Positions 44,892-58,039 are shown, counted from the stretch's first letter. The stretch is 64,000 bases of DNA from Seison nebaliae (GCA_023231475.1 JALJEE010001503.1:1-64000); one strand, 5' to 3'. A program made the numbers and translations. The notes: generated by a model from the letters alone, not told the origin.

Positions 44892-47800
44892 ATATTATTC
44901 AATTATTTCTAATGGATTTTCGACAAAGAAAAATTAATTATTTATGAGGATATCTACTATTCGATTTATCAAGAAATTTCCTCGTTTCTATATCAAAGAT
45001 CATCCTTTCCTTTTATTGCTTCCATTTATTAAGAAACATCTTCCAAATTAATTTTTATTTTAATGAAATTCAATCTGATTTCTTCAATTCCACAAAAAAT
45101 TCATTTTCATCAACATATTCCATCTCCTCCTTATAATAAGACAATGGAAGACAATGAATGATGAGAATGTTAACATAATTATAGTTCACATTAATTAGAT
45201 ATAGTCGTCGCCACATTTCCCACGTAATTATCAGGTGATTCGTGCAAGTTTCAAATGAAACTCCACCATACAGATGGTCGTTAAAATTAGCCAAATGAAC
45301 TAGTAAGAATTGTGAAAGTTTTTATGAGAGTTATTATAAGTGAGAATTGTTGTGTTCATTGTCAGCTGTTATGGTAGAGTTGAGGAATAATGGATTATTC
45401 ATATAGTAGTTCATCATTAATTTCGAGTTATCGGTAGAACGGTTTGAATAGTAAAGTGAATATTTCTTTTGTTTGAAAAAGAATTTTCCATTAATAACAT
45501 TCATTTCCGTTCAACAAATTAGTGGTAGAAATGAGATATATTACGATTCCTATTTTTTGTTTAAAGAAATGAATAGACACTAAAAATTCATTTCCATCAA
45601 AATCAGAAAATAATGGAATTAAGACCATCTCGTATAAACCGCAAAAGTATCGGGAATAGATTTTTTTTTGTTTATAAATAAACAGTCTCTATAATACGTC
45701 TACCGTCAACATAATTGGTAGTGGATGAATCATAGATGATACCTATAGATAAAATTTTCATTTACGAAAATAGATTCCCCTCAAATATATCTGATTCGAT
45801 ATATATAAGAACGATCAGAAGCTGATATTCTGTAGACATTTCTGTACGGAACTATATGGTAAATGTCAATCGAATAGAATGAATTGAGGAAGTTAGAATG
45901 TGTCGCCTGTCATATGATGTAAAGAATGATTTTTATCATTGTCATCGAAACATTCTTGTGTTTGGCATATGTATCTTCGTCTCATATACATCTAGTCTCC
46001 CAAAAGAACCAACATTCCTTCTATAAAGACAAGAAAGCAGGCTTAAATGAGAAAAAAGAAGTATGAGTAGAATGAATGAATGATATCGGGGATTGATAAG
46101 GGCTTTCGTCGATTATGCTTTGAAGAAAAATATTTGGAAAGCAGATGATTATTATATATTCTTAATGGTTCCATTTTCCATGAGAAACAGTAATTGGGCT
46201 GAAGTGAAGATTAGATGGAAAGAAATCATATGTTGATAAATGGAATATATTTAAACCAGCAATTCATATAAATAACCTTCTTGAAAGATTAGAGAGAATG
46301 TTTTTGGATAATATCATTCGTTTTCCATCGCCTAAAATAACCTTCCAATTTCCTTCACACAAATTCATTTAAATCCAAATTAATTATTTATTTTATTCCA
46401 TCATCTTTTCATTTTAATCACCATTATTATTTTCCACCACCAACAGTAAGTAAATCTACAAGAAACTGACTACTAATATTAAATTAATCTTTCATTACAA
46501 TTATTTACGACGTGTTTTGAAATGAAAAGAAAACTCTTCTTATTGTCATCCACAACGCAAGAAGAGATGTCGTTCCTTCTGAAAACTTCTCATAATTGTT
46601 CGAAAATTTAATTATAATCATTCACCATTCCCATGTATTTCTCAGGAAGGATCGAGCTGATGTTTCTTTCTTTAGATTATTACTAATCACATTTTAGTCA
46701 TTGTCAAACAGAATTCTCTTATTATTTCGTTATTAGTTACGAGAACCCATTTATTGCATGTTGAGATTGTTCAAAAAGTTTTTTCTTTCTTGTGACATAA
46801 TAATATAACATTAAATCAACAGAATGATATTGTATCCAGAAAGCATTAGTCTCTTCAATTTCATAAAAGAAGTAACATTCCTTCACATGATTCTGTTACA
46901 TTCAATCATACTGCGAAGACGAACGATTTGAGTGTATAAACAGAAGAAAAGACCTTATGAAATATCCGAGAGATAACACGTATACCCATTTATTTCAATG
47001 ACTCCAATTACATAATATGATGGAAAGAAATGGTCATTTATCGGTAGTGTATGATGACCATCTGGAAATGTATCAGTATACGAACCAGTCATAAATCAAA
47101 GTACTTCAAATGATTAGATGATAAATTATTGAAATTTCATCTCGTATCTATTAAGATGAATTAGGAAAAACACCAAAATAATAAATGTTGTCATTATTAA
47201 TTAAAAATCATTTTATCATTGCGGAGAAAGGCAGAAAAGTGTAATTCCTTTAGGAAGAAAAGAATAAGCCGACCCGAAAGAAATGAGTCATATGATTTAT
47301 CGCTCATTTCCAATTGAATTAGTTCTCATTTGATTACTGTCAGCACACTTCATAACAATATTATTACCACCATCATTTTCGACTAATAACAATTATGAGT
47401 GTTCAAATGAAAGGTATCCAAGGACATTAATAATTCTCCTAACCTCTTCCCCTCCCTTCCACTATTTGGTGAGGGAATACAAAGGAAAATCTTCGAACGA
47501 TTCATCCCGAACAAACTGTTATTAGAAAATATTATTTTTTCATGTTCTCTTGAAACGATTCCATTCAATTTACATTTCAAACACAAATGTATCATTCCTT
47601 CCACGGAAAACTGATTTCGTTCACAATACGTTTTCCGATAATTTCCATCGATTATTAAATTGATGATCATTTGTTGATCATTGCTTGACACTATTTCGTC
47701 GGTTTTTCGGGAGGTGAGTCAATGTTGTTTCGACCTAACGACTTATGAGACTTACACATATTTTGAGTGAGCGTTTTTATTCTTTCAAATGAGAATGAAT

Positions 47801-48153
47801 GAATAATATTTAAATTTTTTAGAAATATTTAAATAATTCATTAATTATCAGGAGTTCAATTGTGTTGTATGAACGTATAAGAAAACGGTGGTGATTCGAA
47901 CGATGTCCGAATAAAAAATAAAAATTATTCGGGTTTGATATGTGAAGGGAAAGAAAGGAGAAAGATCTTTCTGTCAACTCTCCGCCATAATTGAGAGTTG
48001 TATACATTCTAAATGATTAAATAAATAAAGTCTATTTATATGGGGATGAGATGGAAAGAAAGTTCGTACACCAGAAAAGAATCTTATTTTTTCAATCCTC
48101 CACTTTTTTTTAATACGATGACCGATTACATAATTATCGTTTAATGATAAAGA
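44892..48153. other. Long gap, no firm gene
   Basis: A 3.3-kb interval. Minus-strand stretches 45070-45300 (after an acceptor-like TCTTACTAG; ends ENEFFVELKKSD) and 47383-47710 (contains four Cys; ends near a GTTAGG donor) look mildly coding, but cannot be joined and match nothing I know. A TATATAAG near 45800 resembles a TATA box. The region may hold the long-intron part of a gene or regulatory DNA. Confidence 0.3.
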
Positions 48154-50458
48154 ATGATAAAACAAGCAAAACAATTGTTGAGGCGAGAGATATGGTGTAT
48201 AAACATTATTGTCAGTTGTGGTTTATTGACAAGTCTGATCGTCCCAATATTCAGCGTCTTATTTTATGTGCAATGTGATAATGTTATTCTCTTGAGCATC
48301 AATTCATTCATTCAATATTCTCTCATTATTCCGGTTATTCTTCTAGTATGGGTTAATTCTTCTTTATCCACCATATTTGACAACTAACAAATTTTATATT
48401 GATCTCTTATAGTTATTGATAATCATTTCTTTATTGATTTATATGAGAAAGTTAAATAGAATATCAGTTAGTTTTTCATCTCTCAAATTATTATCAATAT
48501 TAATTTATCATTCCATTCATTCAAAAGTTGATAGGAAACATTATTTTCATTTTCGTCTGTAAATGTTTCGTTCTTTATCTACTCATCATTCAAAGTAATT
48601 ACAATGTGGAATTCCTGAGGAAATACTCGTATATTGCCGCTTCCGATCAGGGAGTTGCTAACGGCATCGTTTGGTATCGGAAGAATATATTCCGAATCAA
48701 TCAGAATGTGCAATGTCAAACTAAATTAAATTCAAGACCGAAAAGATTAATTTCTTTAGAAAATTTTGAAAATGGAATATCAACAACTTTATTTCCTCAA
48801 ACTACCACAACGACTTCTATTGTCATCATTGATGATAATATTCCTAATCTAACAACAACTTCGATGATCATTTCTACTACTACTTTAACTACTACTACTA
48901 CTACTACTACTATTAGTTCGAGCACTACATCTACTACAACCACTTTCATTAGCACCTCATCTTCGACATTCCCTTCGACAACTGCCAGTAGCGTCGTTGA
49001 TCTACTGCACATGTTGACAAAGGAACAAAAAGAATTTATGACGGACGTAGATATTTCAAATGAAAGAATTAATATAAATGCGGCGAATGTAACTTACGAA
49101 AAGGAGAAGGAAATAACGGAAACGATTAAAAGTGAGTCGATCGTTATAGCAACCGAGTTGGTCGATGAGGAAAAAGTGGATGTAACGGAATCTCTTCAAT
49201 TCGATGGTTGGAGGAACGAATCGGTTGATACGAGTAAACAATCGATGAAAACAGCCACAAGTGAGAGTGGAATTAAATTATCAGACGATACAAGTGCCAT
49301 TCCTGATTATAAGACAAATACCACAACTATGATAAATAGCATTAACAATAACAATTCTTCTTTTGATAACTGTCAAAATTGTTCGACGATTGAAATGATA
49401 GACAATTCCACTTCTTTCGCTTCCATCATTCAAGATAAAACGATTGATGTAACATCATTCTCATCGATAAATGATAATACGACGATGGAGGATGCGAATA
49501 CATTCTCATTATCAATGGACCATATTATTAGGGAGCGAGTTGATATGATAAACAACTTGTCCACATCCTCATATTCCACAATAGACAATCATTCGATTCA
49601 TTATAATATAGATTCTCTCAAGAAAAAGAGAAGGAACTTAACCGAAATTATGTCGGTAACAAATCGAACTGTCTACAAATTATTGTCTCATGGTGGCAAA
49701 TGTTATTGCTCATCACAATTTGTAATTTATCATTATATTCACATTTTCCATTACGTTCTCTTACTTATTCTTCTCATTATCCTTCTTTACGTGCTTTATC
49801 GATATCGGAAATATGAAAGAAAATCAGTAGGAACATTCGGAGAGAATGGATCATGTGATCGACAATCATGTTTTCAACTCTTCTTCAATTGTATTCCCAA
49901 CAATGTACATCTCCAAAAGACGAGTAAGATCGACAGTGAATTAATAAGTGTAGAAACGAAGAATTTGATGAATTCGTTCCATAAAGAATTGGATTTTAAG
50001 AAACCGAAACAATTCTATGGGGGAAATGATTCGAGAACGCCAATCGAATTAAAAGGTTCCGATACATTCGGTACATTACCATCAGACAACGATTATATAC
50101 AACGAAACGGAACTAGACAAATAGCGTTAAGATTTTTATGAATTTTCAAATTTTATGCTTTTTAATTTTTTTTAAATTTTTATGAAATTTTTTTAGCATT
50201 CTCACAACTGAAGAAGTTCAACAGGAGTCGACGGAGCATATGTATGAAGAGAGTCATAATTATGCTGCACCGTTAGCGAAAGAAGAAGATACAGATTATT
50301 CATCACCAACCAGTTGTACTGATGTAACATCACCGTTATTGAAGAATTTGGAAGAACAAAATCGGAAAATTACAAAAATCAAACAAGAATCACCAAGAAG
50401 AGAATTACAAACGTTCGGACGTCCAATTAATAATGATACATATCAATTTTATCGATAA
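48154..50458 (+). CDS. Four-TM protein with mucin-like extracellular loop
   Basis: Proposed exons 48154-48351, 48413-48466, 48528-50125 and 50197-50458 give 703 residues in consistent phase. I recognise no family. TM1 (about 13-40) is NIIVSCGLLTSLIVPIFSVL. TM2 is IIPVILLVW joined to LLIISLLIYM. TM3 is LIGNIIFIFVCKCFVLYLLI. A loop of about 360 residues follows, with dense Thr/Ser (long ACT-coded poly-Thr runs), many N-glycosylation sequons and CQNC and CYC cysteines. TM4 is FHYVLLLILLIILLYVLYRY. A 150-residue cytoplasmic tail with a KKPKQFYGG segment closes the chain. The order of small loop, short inner loop and one big outer loop is tetraspanin-like, but CCG is missing. The N-terminal exons are my reconstruction; alternatively 48528 onward is a separate type I protein without an ATG start. 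The stop lies 4 bp from the GPN1 stop. Confidence 0.6.
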
Positions 50459-50462
50459 AATT

Positions 50463-51986
50463 TTATTTCGATGATTTTAAAAAATTTTGAAACGATTCTT
50501 TATCCATTGAACTCTCTTGAGAATTATTAATCGTTTGTTCTTCATCATCACCGACGGATAATTGAGCATCGAACGGATTATTGATGGATATATTTTCCGT
50601 TCGTTCAACGATATTATTGATATCTAGAATCATGTCAGAGATGAAGGAGTGTTGAAGGAAAGGAACCTTTTAAACGATCTCGATCAAAATTCATAATATT
50701 CTTTCTGATATTCTCTTTCTTATCAGCTTCACTTTCCATCTTCAACTTCTCATACTCTTTCCGATATCCTCTAAATTATATTTCGTTCGATCAATTAGTT
50801 TAAATAAAAAATGTTAACTCATTAAATTCATTTTTCGCTTCCGTCAACATATCGATCAATTTATCGAAACCATATCCAGTTGCCGAACTAACTGTCACAT
50901 GCTAAAATTATAAAGACACAAAAAAAATCAGAATTATTAAATAAATATTATTTTTTAAGTTTGTTAGAAACTTTTAATTGTGAATAAAATTCGTCCAAAG
51001 CTAACGAAAGTGAACGAGCGAGACAAGTCGAATAACTGGAATGAGAAGACAATGCGTCATTGAACGCACTAAAATCTTCCATCCAAGTTAACAATTCGCT
51101 TGGTTTCTTCTTATCACACTAAAATAAATAAATGAATTTGAAACATGAAAAATTCAAATTAGTATAATTATATATAATTATATATATTATATATAATAAT
51201 TATAAATAATATAACCTTATTCATTACCAGAATGAACGGTAATCGATATTTGAAGAGGATGGAACAAGCGTACAACATATTCGACATGAACGACATGGGA
51301 TTTGATGATCGCTCAATATCGATTATATAAACGATGACAGTGGGACAAGTGGCAGCTAAACTTTCTGTTACAATCAATCCAGATGCTGACCAATTGAACA
51401 CTTCGATTTGACCCGGTGTATCGATAATAATATGTCTATTCGACAATAAATAAGAAGAGATTTAATAAGAGAATAAAAACTTCTTTTTACAATTGGTGAT
51501 TAGTTGAAGAACTTGATCGAATTTCGTGCAAAATAAATTGAGACTTGTCACAATTGCTCCATTCGGTCCCAATCCATAACTCTTCATAATTTCTTTATAT
51601 TTAATCGTATCACGAATGTCTTTAAAAGAAATTTAAAAAATTTGAAAAAACAAAAAATTTCTGAGAACCGATATTGGAGACATAAGGTAAATTGTGTACG
51701 GCTGGATCTAAATTAATGATATATGGATGTTGGAATTCTTCTTCTTTTAACGTCTTTCGATAATAAGTTGACAATTGAACTTTCAACATCTGCAACAAAA
51801 CCGTTTCCACAAATCTTTAACGGAATGATGATGAACTTGTGTAAATTTACTTTTCCCACTTCCCGCCATTCCCAAAACAATTATATTCATCGACATATCC
51901 ATCGCTGATGATGATGATGATGATGATGATGATGGTGCTTTTTCATTCTCTTCATTTGTTGTTTTTGTTGTCGTTGTAGTTTCCAT
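50463..51986 (-). CDS. GPN1: GPN-loop GTPase 1
   Basis: Eight exons, 5' to 3': 51837-51986, 51669-51789, 51481-51619, 51216-51435, 50972-51118, 50819-50901, 50667-50770 and 50463-50623; 374 residues, equal to the human protein. GPN1 is an essential GTPase for RNA polymerase II assembly and nuclear import. Seen here are the P-loop [14 protein letters not shown], the [10 protein letters not shown] switch, the defining [13 protein letters not shown] loop, [37 protein letters not shown] as G4, and LDEFYSQLK. The C-terminal acidic tail ends in a [10 protein letters not shown] motif, as in vertebrates. The N-terminus has poly-Thr and a nine-Ser run from a (GAT)n tract. The 3' end runs tail to tail with the four-TM gene, and AATAAA overlaps the stop codon. 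AG two bases before the ATG looks like a 3' splice site. Confidence 0.95.
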
Positions 51987-52489
51987 ATCTTGGAAGGAAT
52001 TGTATGTTCTGATTAGATCTGATATTTATCAGAAAGAAAAAGAACTATTAATGATAATTCAAATGACAAAACTTAATTTTCAAAAAAAACACATTTCGAA
52101 AAAAATTGTGTAATAATTTTTCATCTTTTTCCTTATGTCAAAATTATCTGTTACATAATTCTGAAGTACATTAAACATAATTTCTTATTTGATCAATGTT
52201 TTATTTTTTCCTTCCTTAATTTTAACTTTAAAAATTTATATAAAGTTCCACAGAAGGAAATCCACGTCCCATTTGAAGATTTGTTTTCTTGAGATTAAGT
52301 GACTAAAAGGAGAATGATTCGAATGAGAATGGAAAAATATAGAAGAGATCTGTGAAAATGAATTTGAGAATGTGAAAATTAATTTATCTGAAATATTTTC
52401 GTATATAAAAATAATTGAAATTGTTTCGATAATTCTACAGATCACATATCTTCTTGTTATGATCATTAGGACTCAATTCTAATTTGGTA
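51987..52489. other. Divergent spacer GPN1 / unknown
   Basis: A 503-bp AT-rich region between divergent starts. I see nothing beyond probable promoters. Confidence 0.45.
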
Positions 52490-53035
52490 ATGGGCGTATA
52501 TCAAGAACAACATGTAGTTAAACAACCGATCATTATCGATAGTAATCTATCAGATGTTGATTCGACAACGGCGACCGAAGTGTCATCGATTGCAGAAGGA
52601 CCAATGAGTCGGGCTGAAATGCGTCGAATGAAACTTCAACGACGAAAAGAACGACGGGAAGAAGAATTAAAATTCAATTCTCATATCGGTAAAATGGCTC
52701 GACAACGTCAAAGTAATTTCGAATATTTGACCAGTCTCGCCAACACTCTGGGAATTACGGAGGATCCAGACAAACAATTCCTTCCCACACACCCACAATC
52801 CAAATCAATTTTCTATCGAATTATGACCAATGAGAAATTGTATGATTATTGGAATCGTCTAATTCAATTGTCGGAGAAAGAACAACAATCCATTTTAACA
52901 TCAACTAACAATTCATTATCTCCCAAAAAAAAGAAGTCGAAGAAAATGAAGAATCAGAAACCATTAGAGATTATGACGGAAATTAAAGAGGATGATGGAA
53001 ATGATGTGGAGGACGACGGTTTCCTCATAATTTAA
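52490..53035 (+). CDS. Unknown basic protein
   Basis: A single-exon ORF of 181 residues from ATG 52490. A short acidic N-terminal part is followed by a strongly basic helix (MSRAEMRRMKLQRRKERREE), then a moderately conserved-looking helical region (FEYLTSLANTLGI, FYRIMTNEKLYDYWNRLI), a Lys cluster (KKKKSKKMKN) and an acidic C-terminus ending in hydrophobic residues. The pattern fits a small nuclear or ribosome-biogenesis protein, but I cannot assign a family. The absence of stops and the even codon composition support a real gene. Confidence 0.6.
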   Translation: MGVYQEQHVVKQPIIIDSNLSDVDSTTATEVSSIAEGPMSRAEMRRMKLQRRKERREEELKFNSHIGKMARQRQSNFEYLTSLANTLGITEDPDKQFLPTHPQSKSIFYRIMTNEKLYDYWNRLIQLSEKEQQSILTSTNNSLSPKKKKSKKMKNQKPLEIMTEIKEDDGNDVEDDGFLII

Positions 53036-53206
53036 ATAATCACGGAAACAATTGACAATTTCAGATAGTTTGTTTTAAGAAATTAAAAAAAGAAAATTTA
53101 TTCAATAAAAATTAAATAAAAGAAAATTTAATTAATTAAAATTTAAATTTAAAGAATTATCGATGAGACTGTGCAGGAAAAATAGAGAAATTGAATAATT
53201 TCAAAA
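53036..53206. other. Convergent 3' spacer
   Basis: A 171-bp AT-rich 3' spacer between convergent genes, with AATAAA-like motifs on both strands. Confidence 0.5.
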
Positions 53207-54560
53207 TTAGATATAGATATTGGGAGCGGAACATTCTTCGGTGGCAGTTAAGAAAAGTAAAAGAGGAATTTTTAAGAAATCTTCAATTGTTATGGAAGTT
53301 GAATTGGGGAATGATTGGAAAAGGTAAGGTATTTCGACATAAATCGATTTGAGTAATTCGAACATTTTCGGAATATGTGAACAATATTTGTCGAATTCGT
53401 CACAAAATTGACGAATTTTCACTTTCTGTTCATTATAAATGATCATGAGTAGACTATATTGTTCGTTGTGGAAATTCTCTCGTAAATATTGTTCATTGAT
53501 CTCAATCGAAATTAATTCTTTAATAAATTCATTGATTTGTTCATGAATCACTGGAAGTTGAGTATATAAATCGAGAAATTGTTTAATCTTCTCCGATTGT
53601 CCGATGTGTTTGATTTGATTGATCGATTCATTTCTCATAAAATGATTAAGTCTCATTGATAAATGGAGGAAATGTTGAGTGTAATTCTGCATGAATTTAT
53701 CAAATAATTCTAATAAATGATTTTGTTTTATACGAAAATTGTCGGGATGTGATTTCTTCGATTTTTTCATCGAATTCTCTTCACATGAACTTGAAGTTGA
53801 TGATGAATTGAATGAGGTCGATAAAACGGAAGATAAAGTTTTTTTCGTCGTTGAAGTGGATTTGAGGGATTGATAGTCGAGTACATCACCAGACATATAA
53901 CCGTTATCGTCAATTCCTGATAAAATATCAGATGATGGTTCGACTTCTTCATAAATCCGTTTTGATGGATTTCTCTTCTGGAAAGAATGACATCGTTTAC
54001 TCTTATTTTTGATTATTGGTAAATCATTATAAGTTCGATTAAATGACATGGTATTCGAACACATTTGAATTTCATTTAATGTCGATTGAATATATTGTTC
54101 ATTAGCTGAATATTTTTGACGATAAATTTTCAATTTCAACGAATATTTTTTAGTCGATTTCTTTTTCGAAAAATATTGACTGAATGAAGTTTTATGGATC
54201 GATTTCAACATTTGTTTCTTCATCAATTTGTAGATTGCTGATGATGATGCACGAATGACACATTTATCGAATATTTCAACGATTATATCACCATGTTCCA
54301 ACGGTGAACAATTGAGAGCTGTTTGTTTCACATATGTCGGACAATCGCCAGTCAATTCGAAACCAAATTGTTTTTTTGTGATTGGGAAATGTTTATAATC
54401 GATCGTAATCTTAAAATGTATTATTAATTTATAATAATTTAATTAGAATTCAAATTGTAGAAGAAAAAACGCTAACCTCCATCAATTGTTTCTCATCGTT
54501 TATAGATGGAATAACTGAAGATGGGAAGAAGTTGAATGTATTGAAAGAATTGGAATTCAT
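53207..54560 (-). CDS. PDZ plus DH-like protein (possible truncated RhoGEF)
   Basis: Two exons, 54477-54560 and 53207-54409, with a 67-bp intron; 428 residues. The first exon gives MNSNSFNTFNFF. A PDZ-like fold spans about 28-85 (ITKKQFGFELTG, then SPLEHGDIIVEIFDKCVI). A basic, Ser-rich linker of about 140 residues follows. Residues about 230-415 are helical and resemble a Dbl-homology domain (HEQINEFIKELI, KIRQFCDEFDKYCSHIPKMF, ITIEDFLKIPLLLFL), as in PDZ-bearing Rho guanine-nucleotide exchange factors. The chain stops right after the last DH-like helix; no PH domain follows. DH homology is weak and conserved contact residues cannot be confirmed, so catalytic activity is uncertain. An acceptor-like TTTTCCTAG sits 6 nt before the ATG. 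Confidence 0.55.
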
Positions 54561-57500
54561 AATAATCTAGGAAAATTCTAATGACATATTAGTTGAGAAT
54601 TGATAAAATAATTGTTGGTTACAGTATGAAGAAAACAATAAATTGTTAGGAAAAACTGGTGGAAACAATGTGGGAATGGTGAGGATTTGATTGAAACACA
54701 ATCAGTATCTCTAGAGAAATGAAAACAGGAGAATTGTATTCATAAAAATCTTCTCTTCAATTCTCACAAGAAACAGCATGAACGAATAAGACAGATTGAT
54801 ATCAATCCACTTATTCTTCCACATACTGATGGAAAAGTCAAGTATTTCCTTTTACAACAACCACATCGAAATGGTGATCATTCCCATTCATAATAAAATA
54901 TCATTCCTCTCAATCATCATCAAATTCCAATCATATTTTTCCTATTCTTCTTTCTTTTCGATTGGCATGAATCTTATCATTCAGTTGAAGGGAAATGTCC
55001 CACTGTGACCTCGCTAGGAAACTTTGAGAAAAAAGATGGTAAAGGATTGAATAGTATTCCGATTAAGCACACTTCTCTCAATATGCGCGAAACATGAGAA
55101 ATTAGTAGACTAATAGAGAAAGAAGAGAAAAATAATCGATTTTTCAAAAAAGAAAAAAGAAAGAAAGAGGAGGAACTCTAAAGAAGTAAGAGGGACCAAT
55201 TGGTGGTTGCGGAATAAGGCGAGAAATGAAATTCATCAACATTGTTTCGATTCACACCACGAAGCATGTGCTAATTTCAACTGAATAGGACGATGAATAA
55301 ATATACATTTCTTTTCAATATTTCGTTACTTTTCATATTTTTTTCTTTTCCAAATTTTCAAAAATGGAAAATAGAAGATGGATAATGATTGTCTGATGGA
55401 CGATGGATTTACTTTTATATTCAAATTAGAATATTTCACAGGTCACTGCTAACGTTCAAAATGGAACTGATTTTGATTTGTGATAAAGATAATATTAAAA
55501 TGAACAGCGATCAGGATTAACATGTCTAACGAACGGTTATTTATCCGAAATTTATGCTAATGAAATTTGAGCGAAAAACATTCTTGGTAATCTTTTTATA
55601 TGGCAAACTGAGGTCTACCTGTCATCCTTTATGTATCAACCACTCAATCATCTTTATGCTCATAAGTGTCCCAACATCAGGTTCCATGTCTTTTAATCAT
55701 TTCTCACCTCCATTTTGAAGATTGGATGATAATAAGTTTCATTTTCGATGATCATTGAGATAATGTTCATTCGGCATCCTTTTCTTCTGATGATAATAGA
55801 ATAGTAAAGTTCTTACAAAATTATTCCTTTCTTTTCAAAAAAAAAAACAAAAGTTTGACAAGTAAAAGTGGAAAAAAATAAAAAGTTTCTTTTGACGAAT
55901 TTTGTGCCGCAAATTAAATGAAAGGAGAAATTAAAGGATAAATCATTGAAAAATGTTTGCCCTAAAGAAGATTTGTGTTCTCCTTAATTTTTAGTTTATA
56001 TTTCGAATCATCCATTAGGACAAACGATTGTTATTCATAGAAAGAATTCGATTTGCTTAATTGAATCCGTTCATTTCGTTTCCTGAATTAAGGGAAGCGC
56101 TAAATAAGAAATTTGTGAATGTGCCGAAGAAAATCATTTATTTGCACCGCAGGACAACAATGAGCGATGATGGAAAGAATGAGAGATAATTCCTAAAAAA
56201 TGTACTTGCTGCCACTCTTTTCTGGACGAAGACTAATTACTAATAAAACGGAGAATTTCTTTAACAACCACCAAATGAATTTCTAGTTAATTTGTGGAAG
56301 ATTTAAGCGGAAACTAGCAATTATTGATTTTAATTAGTATTACATTTGATAAAACAAAATTCCTTCATTTGAACGAATTAATAATGAACATATTGGATAA
56401 TTTCTAATGATAAACAAATCGATAATTACATTCTCATTCGATAGATAACGAACGACCTTTTCGATTGAAAGAAATTTGATGTGGAATGAAAAAAAATAAA
56501 ATTATTCCACGATATAAAACTGAGGAAAAGTTCTTGAAGAAAGAATGAAGTGAATGTTAATGAAATCCTAATAAATCTAAACTAAATAAATCAGATATTT
56601 GCACTTGTAGTCTATTGGAGATGATGTAAGAGTCGTAGCATGAATCAAACGATATCAACGAATCGATTGTCGGAAACACCTTCTTCAAAAAAAATATTTG
56701 AAGAAAAGAAAGAAAATATGGAGAGTTTGATGAACATCTGAAGTGGAGTTTAAATTCCTATTTATCATTGTCTCGAACGACGAGTCAGTTGAAATTTCTC
56801 ATTAACATTCGGATCAACACTCATTAGATGAATTATATAAGAGCGTTCGTTACTGCCGCTATATCTTCCCATATTGAGTGGAATGCACTTGTCTTGGAAA
56901 AAGAAAGAAAGTTTAAAAATTTTCACATGTTCATCAAAAAAATATAATTCGATCAATTATCTGTATTGTGTGGAAGTTGGACACTAATAATTCTATCATC
57001 TTTTTCACACCTTGGGAGAAAAATGTGTATAGAAATTAGGAGGACGCCAAAACGTCAAAAAAAGAAGGAACGTTAGCAATTTCTGTGCAGTAGCAAATGA
57101 CAAATGCTCATTTCTGTGCAATCAATTAGCGAATTGATGGAAATAAAAAGAATGAGAGAAAATTTAAATAAATAATAATAGAAATGATGGAAATGCCTTC
57201 TGCTTTTCTCTTATGTTAGTGTGAGAAATGTCGAATAGTTCGATTGGTGAGATGGATGAATAATTCGATCTATTTTTATACTATCCAACTCAATTCATAA
57301 AAACTGAGGAGAATGGTGAGGTGTGACATGCATTCCACATGTTTGCTATTAACGATTTTCAATGAATTGCCGTTCCTGGAACACATCAGATCAAACAAGA
57401 TAATGAAAGAAAGAAAATGATTCAATCAATCTTCTTTCAAACTTTCGTCCATTGATTGAGAATTGATAAAAGAAAAGAAAAGTGTTTTCCGTTCTAAAAG

Positions 57501-58039
57501 TAATTTGTAAGTTTAAAAACTAAAGAAGAATAAACAATTCATTCCACTCAAATACAAGTGATGAGAAACGAACTTCACCAATTAATTGTTACTTGTTGTT
57601 CAATGAATGGACTTAGCAGACGAATCTCATCAAATTCGGAAGATTGTTTTAATCGAATTTCTTTTTATCAAAATAAATACATTTCCACAATGTCAAAACA
57701 TTAATGAATCGGCAATCTCCTTAAATCTTATTAGATTTCTCTTTCATCTGATTTCTTTTCTTCTTTTACTTCCCATTATTTATTACGATTTTCATTCCAA
57801 ATAAACAAATTTATTTGTTGTAAGTAAAATTAATGAGATTAAATAAATTGTGTGTTGTCAGTGTGAGAGAGAATGGTAATAGTTTCAATTCTATCATCAA
57901 TCCAAAGAAGAGAGTAACTTAATTTCTAAAAAGATGAATCGATTTTTTTTCAAATTTCGATTTGTTTAGTCAACAAATTTCAAAGAAGAAACTTAATGCA
58001 TGTTCCAAAAGATGAAAGAATAATAGATGAAGAATCGAT
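54561..58039. other. Long gap, no firm gene
   Basis: A 3.5-kb interval. The only mildly coding stretch is minus 56765 to about 56890, ending in a short basic peptide (NERSYIIHLMSVDPN, then LTRRSRQ) after a TTTCCAAG acceptor. It could be a terminal exon or a small secreted peptide, but nothing connects upstream. The remainder is AT-rich and featureless to me. Confidence 0.3.

Noticed and set aside
47383-47691. Minus-strand 102-codon ORF as a gene
   Set aside because: It opens with GTG, has an in-frame stop just upstream, and has no family match; may be an exon but cannot be supported alone.
48797-49012. Minus-strand Val-rich ORF
   Set aside because: Antisense shadow of the ACT-coded poly-Thr in the four-TM protein.
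56765-56956. Short basic ORF as a neuropeptide precursor
   Set aside because: No signal peptide or repeated amidation/dibasic units; only a possible terminal exon.
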